From assembly GCA_003551485.1 (NCBI GenBank), contig PUMS01000219.1:1-7681 (forward strand): a stretch of 7,681 nucleotides of DNA, given 5' to 3'. The notes beneath the pieces were generated by a model, which did not search any database, had not been told where the DNA came from, and was given only the letters and a program-made list of their open reading frames with translations. Shown here in pieces: positions 1 to 6,093 of the stretch; position 1 is the first letter of the stretch; each line of letters begins with the position of its first letter. Source of the stretch: Phycisphaeraceae bacterium. Lineage in GTDB: Bacteria; Planctomycetota; Phycisphaerae; Phycisphaerales; Phycisphaeraceae. The position numbers and the translations under genes were made by a program.

Positions 1-101
1 CGGCATGTTCGCCCCGCGGAACCTGTTCGGGCATTGACCGGATGGGCCGGGCGGCCGGGCCCGCTTTGCCGGGACCGTTTCACCACGGTGCCATCCACAG
101 G

Positions 102-1316
102 TCAATACAGCCCGCCGGTGCCATCCAGGCCGTGGCTGGGATCGGCGGCGGCATCGGCCGTTTCCAGCCGGCGGTGCAGGTCGGCCAGGGTCTGCTGTCG
201 CACGGGGTTGTGGCGAAGTTGCGGGTCGAGCTGGCGAAGCTGCTCGAAATGCTCGGCAGCGCGGCCGCGGTCACCGGCGACCAGCCACCAGTGGGCGGCG
301 CGGGCGTGGTACTGCCAGTTGAGCCGTTCCCGCCCGGCGTAACGGGCGTAGAGCTCGGCGGCGCGTTCGGGCCGGTCCATCATGGCGTGGCACTGGGCGA
401 TCTCCTCGAGCACCTCCGGGTCGGCGATCTCAGGGGGAAAGAGCTGGCGGGTGAGGATGGCCAGGGCCTGCTCGAGCGTGCGCATGTCTCCGCCGCGCGC
501 GGTGGCGAGTTGCCGCAGGATGTAGGACTGCTGGCGCAGGTACTTGACCATCACGTCGCGCTTCTCGATCTCTCGCGGGCGCAGGTGCTTTATGGCACTG
601 CGAATCCAGTCCAGCGCCTCGATGTAGCGCGCTTCCTGCTCAGTGTAGCGCGTGGCGGCGGCCGCGCGGCGGGCGCTGAGCACCCCGTAGTAGTAGTGGG
701 CCTCGTGATGGGCGGCATCCCGCCGCAGCACCGCCTTGAGACCGGCCTCGGCCTCATCGTGGTGGCCCTGGTGGATCAGCGCCCAGCAGAGGCGGACCTG
801 GTAGGTGAGTCTGGTCGGGTCCAGCTCCAGCAAAGTCTCGAAGTGGCGCCGGGCCACTTCGGCCCGCTCCAGCCGCAGCGCCAGGTCGCCGGCCAGCAGG
901 TGCAGGGCCTTGTCCTCGGGATCGAGCTCCAGGCTCTGCTGCCAGGCTTCATAGGCCGCGGGCCAGGTCAACGGCCGCTGCGACAGGTCACGGCGGCCGA
1001 TCGAATAGCGCACCTGTCCCAGCAGCCGCCAGCCCAGGGCGTAGTGGGGATGCCGCTGCACGAAGGCCTCGACATCCTCGAGCACCCGCCTGGCCCGACG
1101 GTCCTTGATTGCCCGGTCGGCCCGCTCGGCGATGCGCTGAAACTCGAGCGCGGCAGTGTCGAGCGGCTCCTCGGCCCCGTCGGGCCCGTGCTCGATATAG
1201 ACCCATCCCAGCGCGGCGATCCCGCCGAGCATGAGAACCACCAACGCCCCCAACAGCCAAGGCGTCGCCGCCCCCGCCCGCCTGCGGGCGCGGCGGAGGG
1301 GGATGGCGGGTGGCAT
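102..1316 (-). CDS. Membrane-anchored TPR-repeat protein
   Basis: The 404-residue product has a basic N-terminus (RRARRR, residues 8-13) followed by a hydrophobic stretch at about residues 20-41, then a soluble domain to the end. This predicts one membrane anchor with the bulk outside the cytoplasm. The soluble part is alpha-helical with TPR-like units: about 87-132 (ending SLELDPED), 133-166 (ending LLELDPTR), 168-200, 202-245, a less regular helical stretch at 246-295, then 300-328 and 336-364 (ending LRQLDPQL). The recurring LDP at the ends of helix pairs is typical of TPRs. TPR proteins are binding scaffolds; no catalytic domain is visible and the partner is unknown. The frame stays open far upstream, to 2492, but that extension crosses palindromic repeats and the antisense of the pterin gene. 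I therefore start at the ATG just before the basic and hydrophobic segment; its ribosome site is weak (a GGGGCGG-like run). The gene ends with TGA and is divergent from the pterin gene. Confidence is high for the gene, moderate for the start. Confidence 0.85.
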   Translation of the reverse strand: MPPAIPLRRARRRAGAATPWLLGALVVLMLGGIAALGWVYIEHGPDGAEEPLDTAALEFQRIAERADRAIKDRRARRVLEDVEAFVQRHPHYALGWRLLGQVRYSIGRRDLSQRPLTWPAAYEAWQQSLELDPEDKALHLLAGDLALRLERAEVARRHFETLLELDPTRLTYQVRLCWALIHQGHHDEAEAGLKAVLRRDAAHHEAHYYYGVLSARRAAAATRYTEQEARYIEALDWIRSAIKHLRPREIEKRDVMVKYLRQQSYILRQLATARGGDMRTLEQALAILTRQLFPPEIADPEVLEEIAQCHAMMDRPERAAELYARYAGRERLNWQYHARAAHWWLVAGDRGRAAEHFEQLRQLDPQLRHNPVRQQTLADLHRRLETADAAADPSHGLDGTGGLY

Positions 1317-1365
1317 TCCGCCCCGAGAATCCGGGCCCCTTCGGCTCCGCGTCCCCTGCAAATAA

Positions 1366-1466
1366 CTCCCTCTCCCTCCGGGCGAGGGTTGGGGTGAGGG
1401 CAGGCGCGCGGGGCAGGGCGCGAATCGGCCCTCACCCCCGGCCCCTCTCCCGGGGGGAGAGGGGAG
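1366..1466. repeat. REP-like palindromic repeat, copy 1
   Basis: The left arm (about 1366-1400, containing GGGCGAGGGTTGGGGTGAGG) is nearly the reverse complement of the right arm (about 1429-1466, containing CCCTCACCCCCGGCCCCTCT). A GC-rich loop of about 28 bases separates them, so the unit can fold into a long imperfect hairpin on either strand. Read-through gives peptides such as SPLPPGEG. From general knowledge, peptides of this type appear in many over-called ORFs from GC-rich bacteria, which fits a widespread intergenic repeat family. No transposase is linked to it here. Confidence 0.8.
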
Positions 1467-1486
1467 AAAGAGCCGCCCGCGCTTCT

Positions 1487-1525
1487 GCTCGCCCCCAGTT
1501 CCAGGAACCTTTTCTGGGGGCGGGC
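1487..1525. repeat. Strong hairpin between the two repeat units
   Basis: The arm at 1487-1498 (GCTCGCCCCCAG) pairs with 1514-1525 (CTGGGGGCGGGC) over 12 positions with one G-T wobble. The loop of 15 bases contains the small palindrome GTTCCAGGAAC, shared with the stem edge. Sitting midway between the two palindromic repeats, it makes a hairpin-hairpin-hairpin array. No T-run follows on either strand, so it is not a standard intrinsic terminator. Confidence 0.6.
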
Positions 1526-1556
1526 CCCTGTGGGTCCCTCTGCCGTGGAAATCCGG

Positions 1557-1655
1557 CTCCCTCTCCCTCTGGGCGAGGGCTGGGGTGAGGGCAGACACGC
1601 AGGGCGGGGCCGAATCTGCCCTCGCCCCCGGCCCCGCTCCCGAGGGGAGAGGGGG
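1557..1655. repeat. REP-like palindromic repeat, copy 2
   Basis: This unit has the same order and orientation as copy 1, starting 191 bases after it. The first 38 bases differ from copy 1 at 2 positions, and the first 36 bases of the right arm (from 1619) differ at 3. The stem extends further into the loop than in copy 1 through GGGCAGA (1589-1595) with TCTGCCC (1615-1621). The loops are also related, both containing CGAATC. The close match means a recent duplication or two insertions of the same family. Confidence 0.8.
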
Positions 1656-1756
1656 GGCTGGGGCCAAGGTGGCATCGTCGAGGTTGGGGGGCGCCTGGCC
1701 TGTCATCAGGTAGTAAGGGTATCGCCCATGCCGCGGGCCGCCAACGGCGGTGGCTC

Positions 1757-1762
1757 TATAAT
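1757..1762 (+). promoter_or_regulatory. Consensus -10 box (TATAAT) of the pterin synthase gene, likely leaderless
   Basis: A perfect TATAAT stands out in a GC-rich setting. Seven bases separate its last T from the A of the ATG at 1770, the usual distance from a -10 box to the transcription start. The mRNA could therefore begin at or within a base of the start codon. No -35 match (TTGACA) is seen at the 17-base spacing and there is no extended TGn motif. The prediction rests on the -10 box and its placement. Confidence 0.5.
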
Positions 1763-1769
1763 CGCGCCC

Positions 1770-2603
1770 ATGGTCGAGCTGAGCCGTACGGTACGATTCT
1801 GCCTGGACCCCGATCCCGCCGCGTGGGACCGCCCGCGGCACAACGGCTTCGCCGGCTGGCCGCCGATGCGCGGCCTGGGCCGCTACTACCAGCTCATCGT
1901 CCTGGCCCGCGGCGAGCCCGACCCGCAGACCGGCTACTTCATGGACATCCGCCACATGGATGCCGCGGTGCGCCGCCACGCCCTGCCCGTGGCCCTGGAT
2001 GCCCTGCGGGCCGATAGCGCTGACGGCCACGGCGTAGCCATCGGCACGCTGATGGATCGCATGTTCCAGGCCCTCGATCCGGCGCTGGACCACACGCTTA
2101 TCGAGCTGGCCCTGGCGCTGACCACCTTTCTCCACGTGGCCCAACGGAGAGACGATGTGGGTTGTGTCCTGATCCGACACCGCTACGAGTTCGCCGCCGC
2201 CCATCGCCTGCACGTGCCCCAACTGGACGATGAGGCCAACCGCCGCATCTTCGGCAAGTGCAACAACCCCGCCGGCCACGGCCACAACTACGAGCTGGAG
2301 GTCGCCGTTCGCATGCCGGTCACGCCGCGCGGCGACGTACTCAGCGCGGGAGAACTGGATGCGCTGGTGGACCGCTGCGTGCTCCAGGAACTCGACCACA
2401 AGCACCTGAACGTGGATGTGCCGCAGTTCGAGGGGGTCAACCCCAGCGTCGAGAACATCGCCCGGATCATCTTCGAAATGCTCGACCCGCACGTGCCGTC
2501 ACTCGACCAGCACGGCACCGGCCGCGCGGAACTGGATTCGGTCAGCGTCTGGGAAACCCCCAAGACCGTCTGCACCTACCGCCGCCCCGCCCAGCAGACC
2601 TGA
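1770..2603 (+). CDS. Tandem 6-pyruvoyl-tetrahydropterin / 6-carboxytetrahydropterin synthase family protein
   Basis: The 277-residue product is about twice the length of a single-domain family member. The C-terminal half (about 133-277) is a complete domain: the first zinc histidine is H145 in FAAAHRL, followed by GKCNNPAGHGHNY with catalytic-type C164 and zinc ligands H170 and H172, then LDHKHLN with D209/H210, and E262 in VWETPKT, the pterin-anchoring position. The GKCNNPxGHGHNY form resembles animal PTPS more than E. coli QueD. Family members act on 7,8-dihydroneopterin triphosphate, giving 6-pyruvoyl-tetrahydropterin (biopterin route) or 6-carboxytetrahydropterin (7-deazaguanine/queuosine route); sequence alone does not decide which. 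The N-terminal half (about 1-130) shows the family pattern RYYQLIVLARGEPDPQTGYFMDI and a later LDH, but lacks the zinc histidines and cysteine. It is probably structural. The start at 1770 is chosen because the TATAAT is placed for it; an in-frame ATG at 1728 with AAGGG eight bases upstream is the alternative. Product is likely cytoplasmic. Confidence 0.9.
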   Translation: MVELSRTVRFCLDPDPAAWDRPRHNGFAGWPPMRGLGRYYQLIVLARGEPDPQTGYFMDIRHMDAAVRRHALPVALDALRADSADGHGVAIGTLMDRMFQALDPALDHTLIELALALTTFLHVAQRRDDVGCVLIRHRYEFAAAHRLHVPQLDDEANRRIFGKCNNPAGHGHNYELEVAVRMPVTPRGDVLSAGELDALVDRCVLQELDHKHLNVDVPQFEGVNPSVENIARIIFEMLDPHVPSLDQHGTGRAELDSVSVWETPKTVCTYRRPAQQT

Positions 2604-2627
2604 CCGGCGGGTTTTCGGGGCCCTTCT

Positions 2628-2670
2628 GCGGTGAATGCCGCGGCCAGTTGGCCTCATAGGGCGGCACCGC
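2628..2670 (+). terminator. Compound hairpin 24 bases after the pterin gene stop
   Basis: TGCCGC (2636-2641) pairs with GCGGCA (2661-2666). GCGG (2628-2631) can extend this with CCGC (2667-2670) across a 4-base bulge. Inside lies GGCCA-GT-TGGCC (2642-2653). The position fits a 3' end structure for the pterin gene, but no T-run follows, so termination is not certain. Confidence 0.3.
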
Positions 2671-2717
2671 ACGATTCCCGGTTGCGACAAGAACGCGGCC
2701 GGTGTGAATGTTGCCGA

Positions 2718-2743
2718 GGGGCGTCACCGTCCGTGGACGCCCC
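2718..2743. repeat. 8-bp inverted repeat / hairpin
   Basis: GGGGCGTC (2718-2725) and GACGCCCC (2736-2743) are perfect reverse complements around a 10-base loop. The stem can extend inward by AC with GT if one G is bulged. No T-run follows on either strand. It may be a second 3' structure of the pterin transcript or part of an uncharacterised element. Confidence 0.35.
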
Positions 2744-3049
2744 ATCCCCCATCCCCTTGAATACCCCCGGCAGGTTTTCGCCGTGACCCGGTTGCCGCAC
2801 CGTCGAGCCGGCATCAACATCCCGGTCCTGCCGCTCATCGCAACGTTCTTGGTACCCGTTCACGGGCGCAGGGTGAATCACTCATGCCGGGGCCCGGGCC
2901 AGGCCCGCCCAGCGCCGGTGCGAACCCATCAACGCGGCCATCGGCACCTGCGCCCCCAGCGACCATCCATCTTGGCCTACCCGCAAGAGGCCATCTTCGC
3001 TTACTTCCGCAAGCAGCCCGCACCCTCGCTGATGCCCAGCGGCCCGTGA

Positions 3050-3146
3050 ACATGTACGGCTTGACCAAGGCCCATGTCGGCAGGAGAAGGTGGCGGAGAG
3101 GTCAAAGTGCCTTTCTCCCCCGCAATGCAGCGAGAAGGGTACATGT
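3050..3146. other. Nested inverted repeats, possible three-way-junction RNA
   Basis: The outer arms ACATGTAC (3050-3057) and GTACATGT (3139-3146) are perfect complements. Inside, TTGACC (3061-3066) pairs with GGTCAA (3100-3105). CCTTTCTC (3110-3117) pairs with GAGAAGG (3132-3138) with one extra base. The three stems are consecutive and non-overlapping, with linkers of 3, 4 and 0 bases, which is the layout of a closed three-way junction. Because inverted repeats are symmetric, the strand cannot be told. I do not recognise a known RNA family, and such pairings can arise by chance. Confidence 0.3.
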
Positions 3147-3201
3147 GCTTCGTCCGCATCCTCCCCGAGCCGATGTGCCGCGTTGGGGGAAGGGCTGGAC
3201 G

Positions 3202-3225
3202 CTGCGGGGTTCATCATTCCCGCAG
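3202..3225 (-). terminator. Hairpin just after the HEAT gene stop
   Basis: CTGCGGG (3202-3208) and CCCGCAG (3219-3225) form a perfect 7-bp stem with a 10-base loop. It begins 9 bases downstream of the HEAT gene stop on the minus strand. The position suits a 3' end structure. No T-run follows, so it may be a stabilising hairpin or a weak terminator. Confidence 0.4.
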
Positions 3226-3234
3226 GGGTCGTAG

Positions 3235-5895
3235 CTAATCCTCCACCCCGTTGCGTTGGGCAAGCCACTGGCGCCAGGGCTCGCGGCGGGTGGGGAGGCT
3301 GTCCTGGCCGGTCAAGGCGATGAGCGCCTCGTGCGCGGTTCGTTCGATGAGCCAGTGGTCATCTTCAAGCCGGTCGATGAGCGGTTCGAGCAGGGCCTCA
3401 TCGCCCAGGCGCTGCGCGGCCAGGATGGCGGCGCGGCGGACCTGCCAGGCCGGGTCGTCGAGCAGCGCCAGCAGTGTATCGCGGCGCTTCTGAGCCTGGG
3501 CAGGGTTGAGAAGGGGGGCGGAGTCATCGCCATCGTTGCTGCTCTGGGCCTGGGATTGCTCGCCGAGGCGCGCCAGGTTCGCCGCCGCGCTGATGCGGGT
3601 TCGCCAGTCATCGTCGGCCGCGGCCCGCGTAAGGGGGGCGAGGGCCTCGGGCCGGTTGGAGAGGCCCAGGGCCCGGATGGCGGCATCGCGAACCAGTCGG
3701 TCGCGGTCATCGAGCAGGCGCGACAGCGGGTCGATGGCGCGTCGCTCGCCGGCACGGCCGAGGGCGACGGCGGCCTCGGCACGCACCGTGGCATCCTCAT
3801 CGCGCAGCGACCGCAGCAGCGGGTCGACGCTCTGCGCGGTGGCGATGCGGCCGAGGATGATGACCGCTTCCCGCCGCAGCCCGGCACGCTCCTCTTGCAG
3901 CAGCGCCTTCACCGGCCCAACGGCGTCGTCGCCGCGGCGGGTCAGTTCGTCGACCGGGTCCAGCGAGCCGGATCGCGTGCCCTGGCGCAGCATGGTCAGC
4001 AGGGCGTCGATATCCAGCGCATCGGCGGCATCGGCGCGATCGAGGGCCCGTGCGGCGGCTTCACGCTGGCGGTCATCACCCTCTCGCACGCGCTGGTTGA
4101 GCCGGCGGGTGATCTCGGGGTCATCCTTCTCAGCAAGCAGTTGGACGGCGCGCCGGCGAACACGGCTGTCGGGATGGTCCAGACCATCGAACAACGCCTC
4201 GAGTCCCCCAGGGCCGCTGCGTGCCAGGCCCTGGAGGGCGGCGCCGGCCATGTTGTGATTGCGGTCTTGCGAGGCGCGGATGAACGCGGGCAGGCTCTCG
4301 GCGTCACCGTGTTGGGCCAGGATGGCAATGGCACGTTCGCGCACGCGATGGTTGCGGTCATTCACCAACTTCCGCACCGGGTCGAGGTCGTCCAATTTCA
4401 CACGGTGCCGGGCCAGACCCCACGCCGCGCGTTCGCGCACCGTCGTGTCGGCATCGCTCAGCAGCATCACCATGGTGTCGATGATGCGCTGATGGGAAAG
4501 GTGGTTGGTCAGGGCGGAGACGGCGGTCCGCCGCGTCTGGAGATCGTCGCTTTCCACGGCCGCCAGCAGGCCATCGAGCCCATCGGCTCCGAGTTGGGCC
4601 ATGACCTCGGTGGCCACGACGCGAATGGCCGGGTCCGGGTCATCGAGCAGGCGCTTCAACCGCGGCAACATGCCCCGTTCGGCCCGCTCTTTGAGGGCCT
4701 GTACGGCCACCATGCGCACCATCGCATCGCCATCATCCAGGGCGCGGATGAAGGGCGCGGCGGCATCGCGGTCTTCCCTGGCGGCCAGGGCCTCGAGGGC
4801 GCGCTGGCGGACCCTGGCCTCGCTGTCGCCGAGCATGTCGGTCAGCAGCGCGGCGGCCTGGTCATGGGCGATCCGCCCAAGGGCCGTGGCCACCAGGGCG
4901 CGGAGGACGGCATCGCTATCGTCCGCCACCTGTTGCAACGGCGCGACGGCACGCGCATCGCCGGTTGCGCCCAGGGCCCGCACGGCCAGCATCCGGACGG
5001 TGGGCTCATCATCGCGCGCTGCGCGGGTAAGTGCCTCGAGCATCGCATCGCCCGGCCGCATCTGGCGCAACAGTTCGAGTACCAGCCGCCTGGTCCGTGG
5101 CGAGGGATCATCGAGCAGGGCCAGCAGGTCCGGATGCGCCTCGACATCCAGGTCCGGGGCATGACGCTGGGGCTGGAGTAGTCTCCGAATGCTTTCAATG
5201 GCGCTGTGGCGCACGGCGGATTCGGGGTCGCCCAGGCTTTGGATGAGCAGGTCGTAGGTGCTCTCATCGCGGAAGGTGGGCAACACGATCACGGCGCGCT
5301 GGCGGACATCGAGGTCGGGATGCTCCAGGGCGCGCTCGAGGTATTCGCGTGCCGGGTGGCCGATGGCCGCCAGTGCCTCGCGGGCGGAGTGTTGGCGGGT
5401 GCCGTCGGCGGCCTCGGCCACGAGGGCAGGTACGGCTTCGGCCGCGCGCAGGTCGCGCAGCACGTGGCAGGCCCGCCACCGGCCGTAGCGGTCGCCCAGT
5501 TGAAGCGCCACGATCGTCGGCTCGATGGATGCCGGGCCGATGCGGACCAGGGCGACCTGGGCGTAGTTGTGGCGGTGTCGCGGTCCACCATCGAGAAGAC
5601 TGGCGATCCACGGCGCCGCCGGCGCTGCGGCCGGCCCCATGGCGCCCAGGGCCTCGCAAGCGCGGCGGATGGTGTTCTCGTCGCCGCTGTAAAATGCTTC
5701 GACGTGCTTGCGAATCTCCGGGGGCATGTCGTCGGGTATCTGTTCGCGAGGAATGCGCGGCCGGGCGGCGGCCTCATCCAGGCCCACGGGCCAATCTCCC
5801 AGCACCACCGCCACGATGACCAGGAATGCCATCATCAGCCCCGTGCGTGCGATGATGGGCCGTGCGTCTGGCGATGGTGCGCTGCGGCCTGACAT
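3235..5895 (-). CDS. Exported or membrane-anchored HEAT-repeat protein
   Basis: The 886-residue product has a hydrophobic N-terminal segment at about residues 14-33 (core LMMAFLVIVAVVLGDW). A possible signal-peptidase site near EAAA (41-44) follows; without cleavage it would be an uncleaved anchor. From about residue 72 to the end it is a chain of about 24 HEAT/PBS-lyase-type repeats of about 30-32 residues. Typical units carry VRxxAxxALG...A...L...L.D and often end in DDP, DDRD or DDGD. Breaks in the rhythm are an extended stretch rich in Asp and Gly in the second half and a polar linker at about 778-806 (GEQSQAQSSNDGDD). The tail holds EPWRQWLAQ. Such solenoids bind proteins; no enzymatic domain is visible. 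The ATG is chosen over an in-frame GTG at 5904 because GGAG lies 8 bases before the ATG but would abut the GTG. It converges on the pterin gene and diverges from the PQQ gene. Partner and role are unknown. Confidence 0.9.
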   Translation of the reverse strand: MSGRSAPSPDARPIIARTGLMMAFLVIVAVVLGDWPVGLDEAAARPRIPREQIPDDMPPEIRKHVEAFYSGDENTIRRACEALGAMGPAAAPAAPWIASLLDGGPRHRHNYAQVALVRIGPASIEPTIVALQLGDRYGRWRACHVLRDLRAAEAVPALVAEAADGTRQHSAREALAAIGHPAREYLERALEHPDLDVRQRAVIVLPTFRDESTYDLLIQSLGDPESAVRHSAIESIRRLLQPQRHAPDLDVEAHPDLLALLDDPSPRTRRLVLELLRQMRPGDAMLEALTRAARDDEPTVRMLAVRALGATGDARAVAPLQQVADDSDAVLRALVATALGRIAHDQAAALLTDMLGDSEARVRQRALEALAAREDRDAAAPFIRALDDGDAMVRMVAVQALKERAERGMLPRLKRLLDDPDPAIRVVATEVMAQLGADGLDGLLAAVESDDLQTRRTAVSALTNHLSHQRIIDTMVMLLSDADTTVRERAAWGLARHRVKLDDLDPVRKLVNDRNHRVRERAIAILAQHGDAESLPAFIRASQDRNHNMAGAALQGLARSGPGGLEALFDGLDHPDSRVRRRAVQLLAEKDDPEITRRLNQRVREGDDRQREAAARALDRADAADALDIDALLTMLRQGTRSGSLDPVDELTRRGDDAVGPVKALLQEERAGLRREAVIILGRIATAQSVDPLLRSLRDEDATVRAEAAVALGRAGERRAIDPLSRLLDDRDRLVRDAAIRALGLSNRPEALAPLTRAAADDDWRTRISAAANLARLGEQSQAQSSNDGDDSAPLLNPAQAQKRRDTLLALLDDPAWQVRRAAILAAQRLGDEALLEPLIDRLEDDHWLIERTAHEALIALTGQDSLPTRREPWRQWLAQRNGVED

Positions 5896-5903
5896 GCAGA
5901 TCA

Positions 5904-5907
5904 CTCC
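5904..5907 (-). promoter_or_regulatory. Shine-Dalgarno site (GGAG) deciding the HEAT gene start
   Basis: On the minus strand, GGAG precedes the ATG at 5895 by 8 bases, good spacing. The in-frame GTG whose first base is 5904 overlaps this motif and so cannot use it. This is the clearest ribosome site in the window. Confidence 0.6.
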
Positions 5908-5916
5908 ATTTGGGTC

Positions 5917-6093
5917 TTACGTCGACTCGCATGATGATCGGTCGCCGGGCTGACCCCCGTTTGCCACCGATCGAGTCAGCGGCAATCCACTACACAGCGC
6001 CCACAGCACGACCGCACAAGCATAGGCCGCGCGTGGGGACCGCCGGCGTCGATAGTGGCCCAACGCGGCAACCGGCGGTCTGTTGCACGACAT
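5917..6093 (-). CDS. Doubtful small ORF with a signal-like segment
   Basis: The 58-codon frame starts with ATG (MSCNRPPVAAL) and has RRRR followed by the hydrophobic stretch AYACAVVLWALCSGLPL at about residues 23-39. A short polar tail follows. That resembles a signal peptide or single membrane helix. It stops 21 bases before the HEAT gene ATG on the same strand, as a leader gene would. Against it, the ribosome site is poor, the tail is very short, and GC-rich DNA yields open frames easily. No homologue is recognised. Confidence 0.15.
   Translation of the reverse strand: MSCNRPPVAALGHYRRRRSPRAAYACAVVLWALCSGLPLTRSVANGGQPGDRSSCEST

Larger units (their letters stand above)
1317..1769. other. 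Divergent intergenic region with palindromic repeat array
   Basis: These 453 bases separate the TPR gene (minus) from the pterin synthase gene (plus). They hold two copies of a long palindromic repeat, a third hairpin between them, and a TATAAT next to the plus-strand start. Frames here stay open only because the repeats are GC-rich; their translations are Pro/Gly/Arg-rich (for example SPLPPGEG), which marks read-through of such repeats rather than protein. Only about 49 bases lie between the TPR start and the first repeat. Any TPR promoter is therefore squeezed against the repeat or lies beyond it. No clear minus-strand promoter is visible. Confidence 0.8.
2604..3234. other. Convergent intergenic region without a convincing gene
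   Basis: The 631 bases lie between the stop codons of the pterin gene (plus) and the HEAT gene (minus). Several frames are open for 75-130 codons on both strands. Their translations are rich in Arg, Pro, Gly and Cys, overlap each other, show no recognisable domain, and lack a clear ribosome site, so I call none of them. What can be seen is a series of inverted repeats at 2628-2670, 2718-2743, 3050-3146 and 3202-3225. The length is more than two terminators need; a structured RNA or a decayed gene is possible. Confidence 0.6.

Noticed and set aside
1..34. A possible gene start (MPEQVPRGEHA) on the minus strand from an ATG at 34, 67 bases after the TPR stop
   Set aside because: Only eleven codons are visible and there is no ribosome site, so it cannot be supported from this window.
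74..89. ACCGT-TTCACC-ACGGT inverted repeat just after the TPR stop
   Set aside because: The stem is only 5 bp with no T-run; too weak to call a terminator.
42..1397. A 451-codon plus-strand frame opposite the TPR gene, running into the palindromic repeat
   Set aside because: It is antisense to the TPR gene and ends in repeat-derived Pro/Gly/Arg sequence. The minus-strand product has recognisable repeats and a membrane anchor, this one does not.
1317..2492. Long upstream extension of the TPR frame on the minus strand
   Set aside because: It crosses the palindromic repeats and the antisense of the pterin gene. A start at 1316 leaves a sensible basic-plus-hydrophobic N-terminus.
3090..3323. 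Cys/Ser-rich plus-strand frame (MAERSKCLSPPQCSEKG)
   Set aside because: It overlaps the end of the HEAT gene and the stop-proximal hairpin, competes with another open frame on the other strand, and has no recognised domain or ribosome site.
3256..5181. A 641-codon open frame on the plus strand opposite the HEAT gene
   Set aside because: It is antisense to a clear HEAT-repeat gene. Its translation has no domain and mirrors the repeat rhythm of the minus strand; open antisense frames are expected at this GC content.
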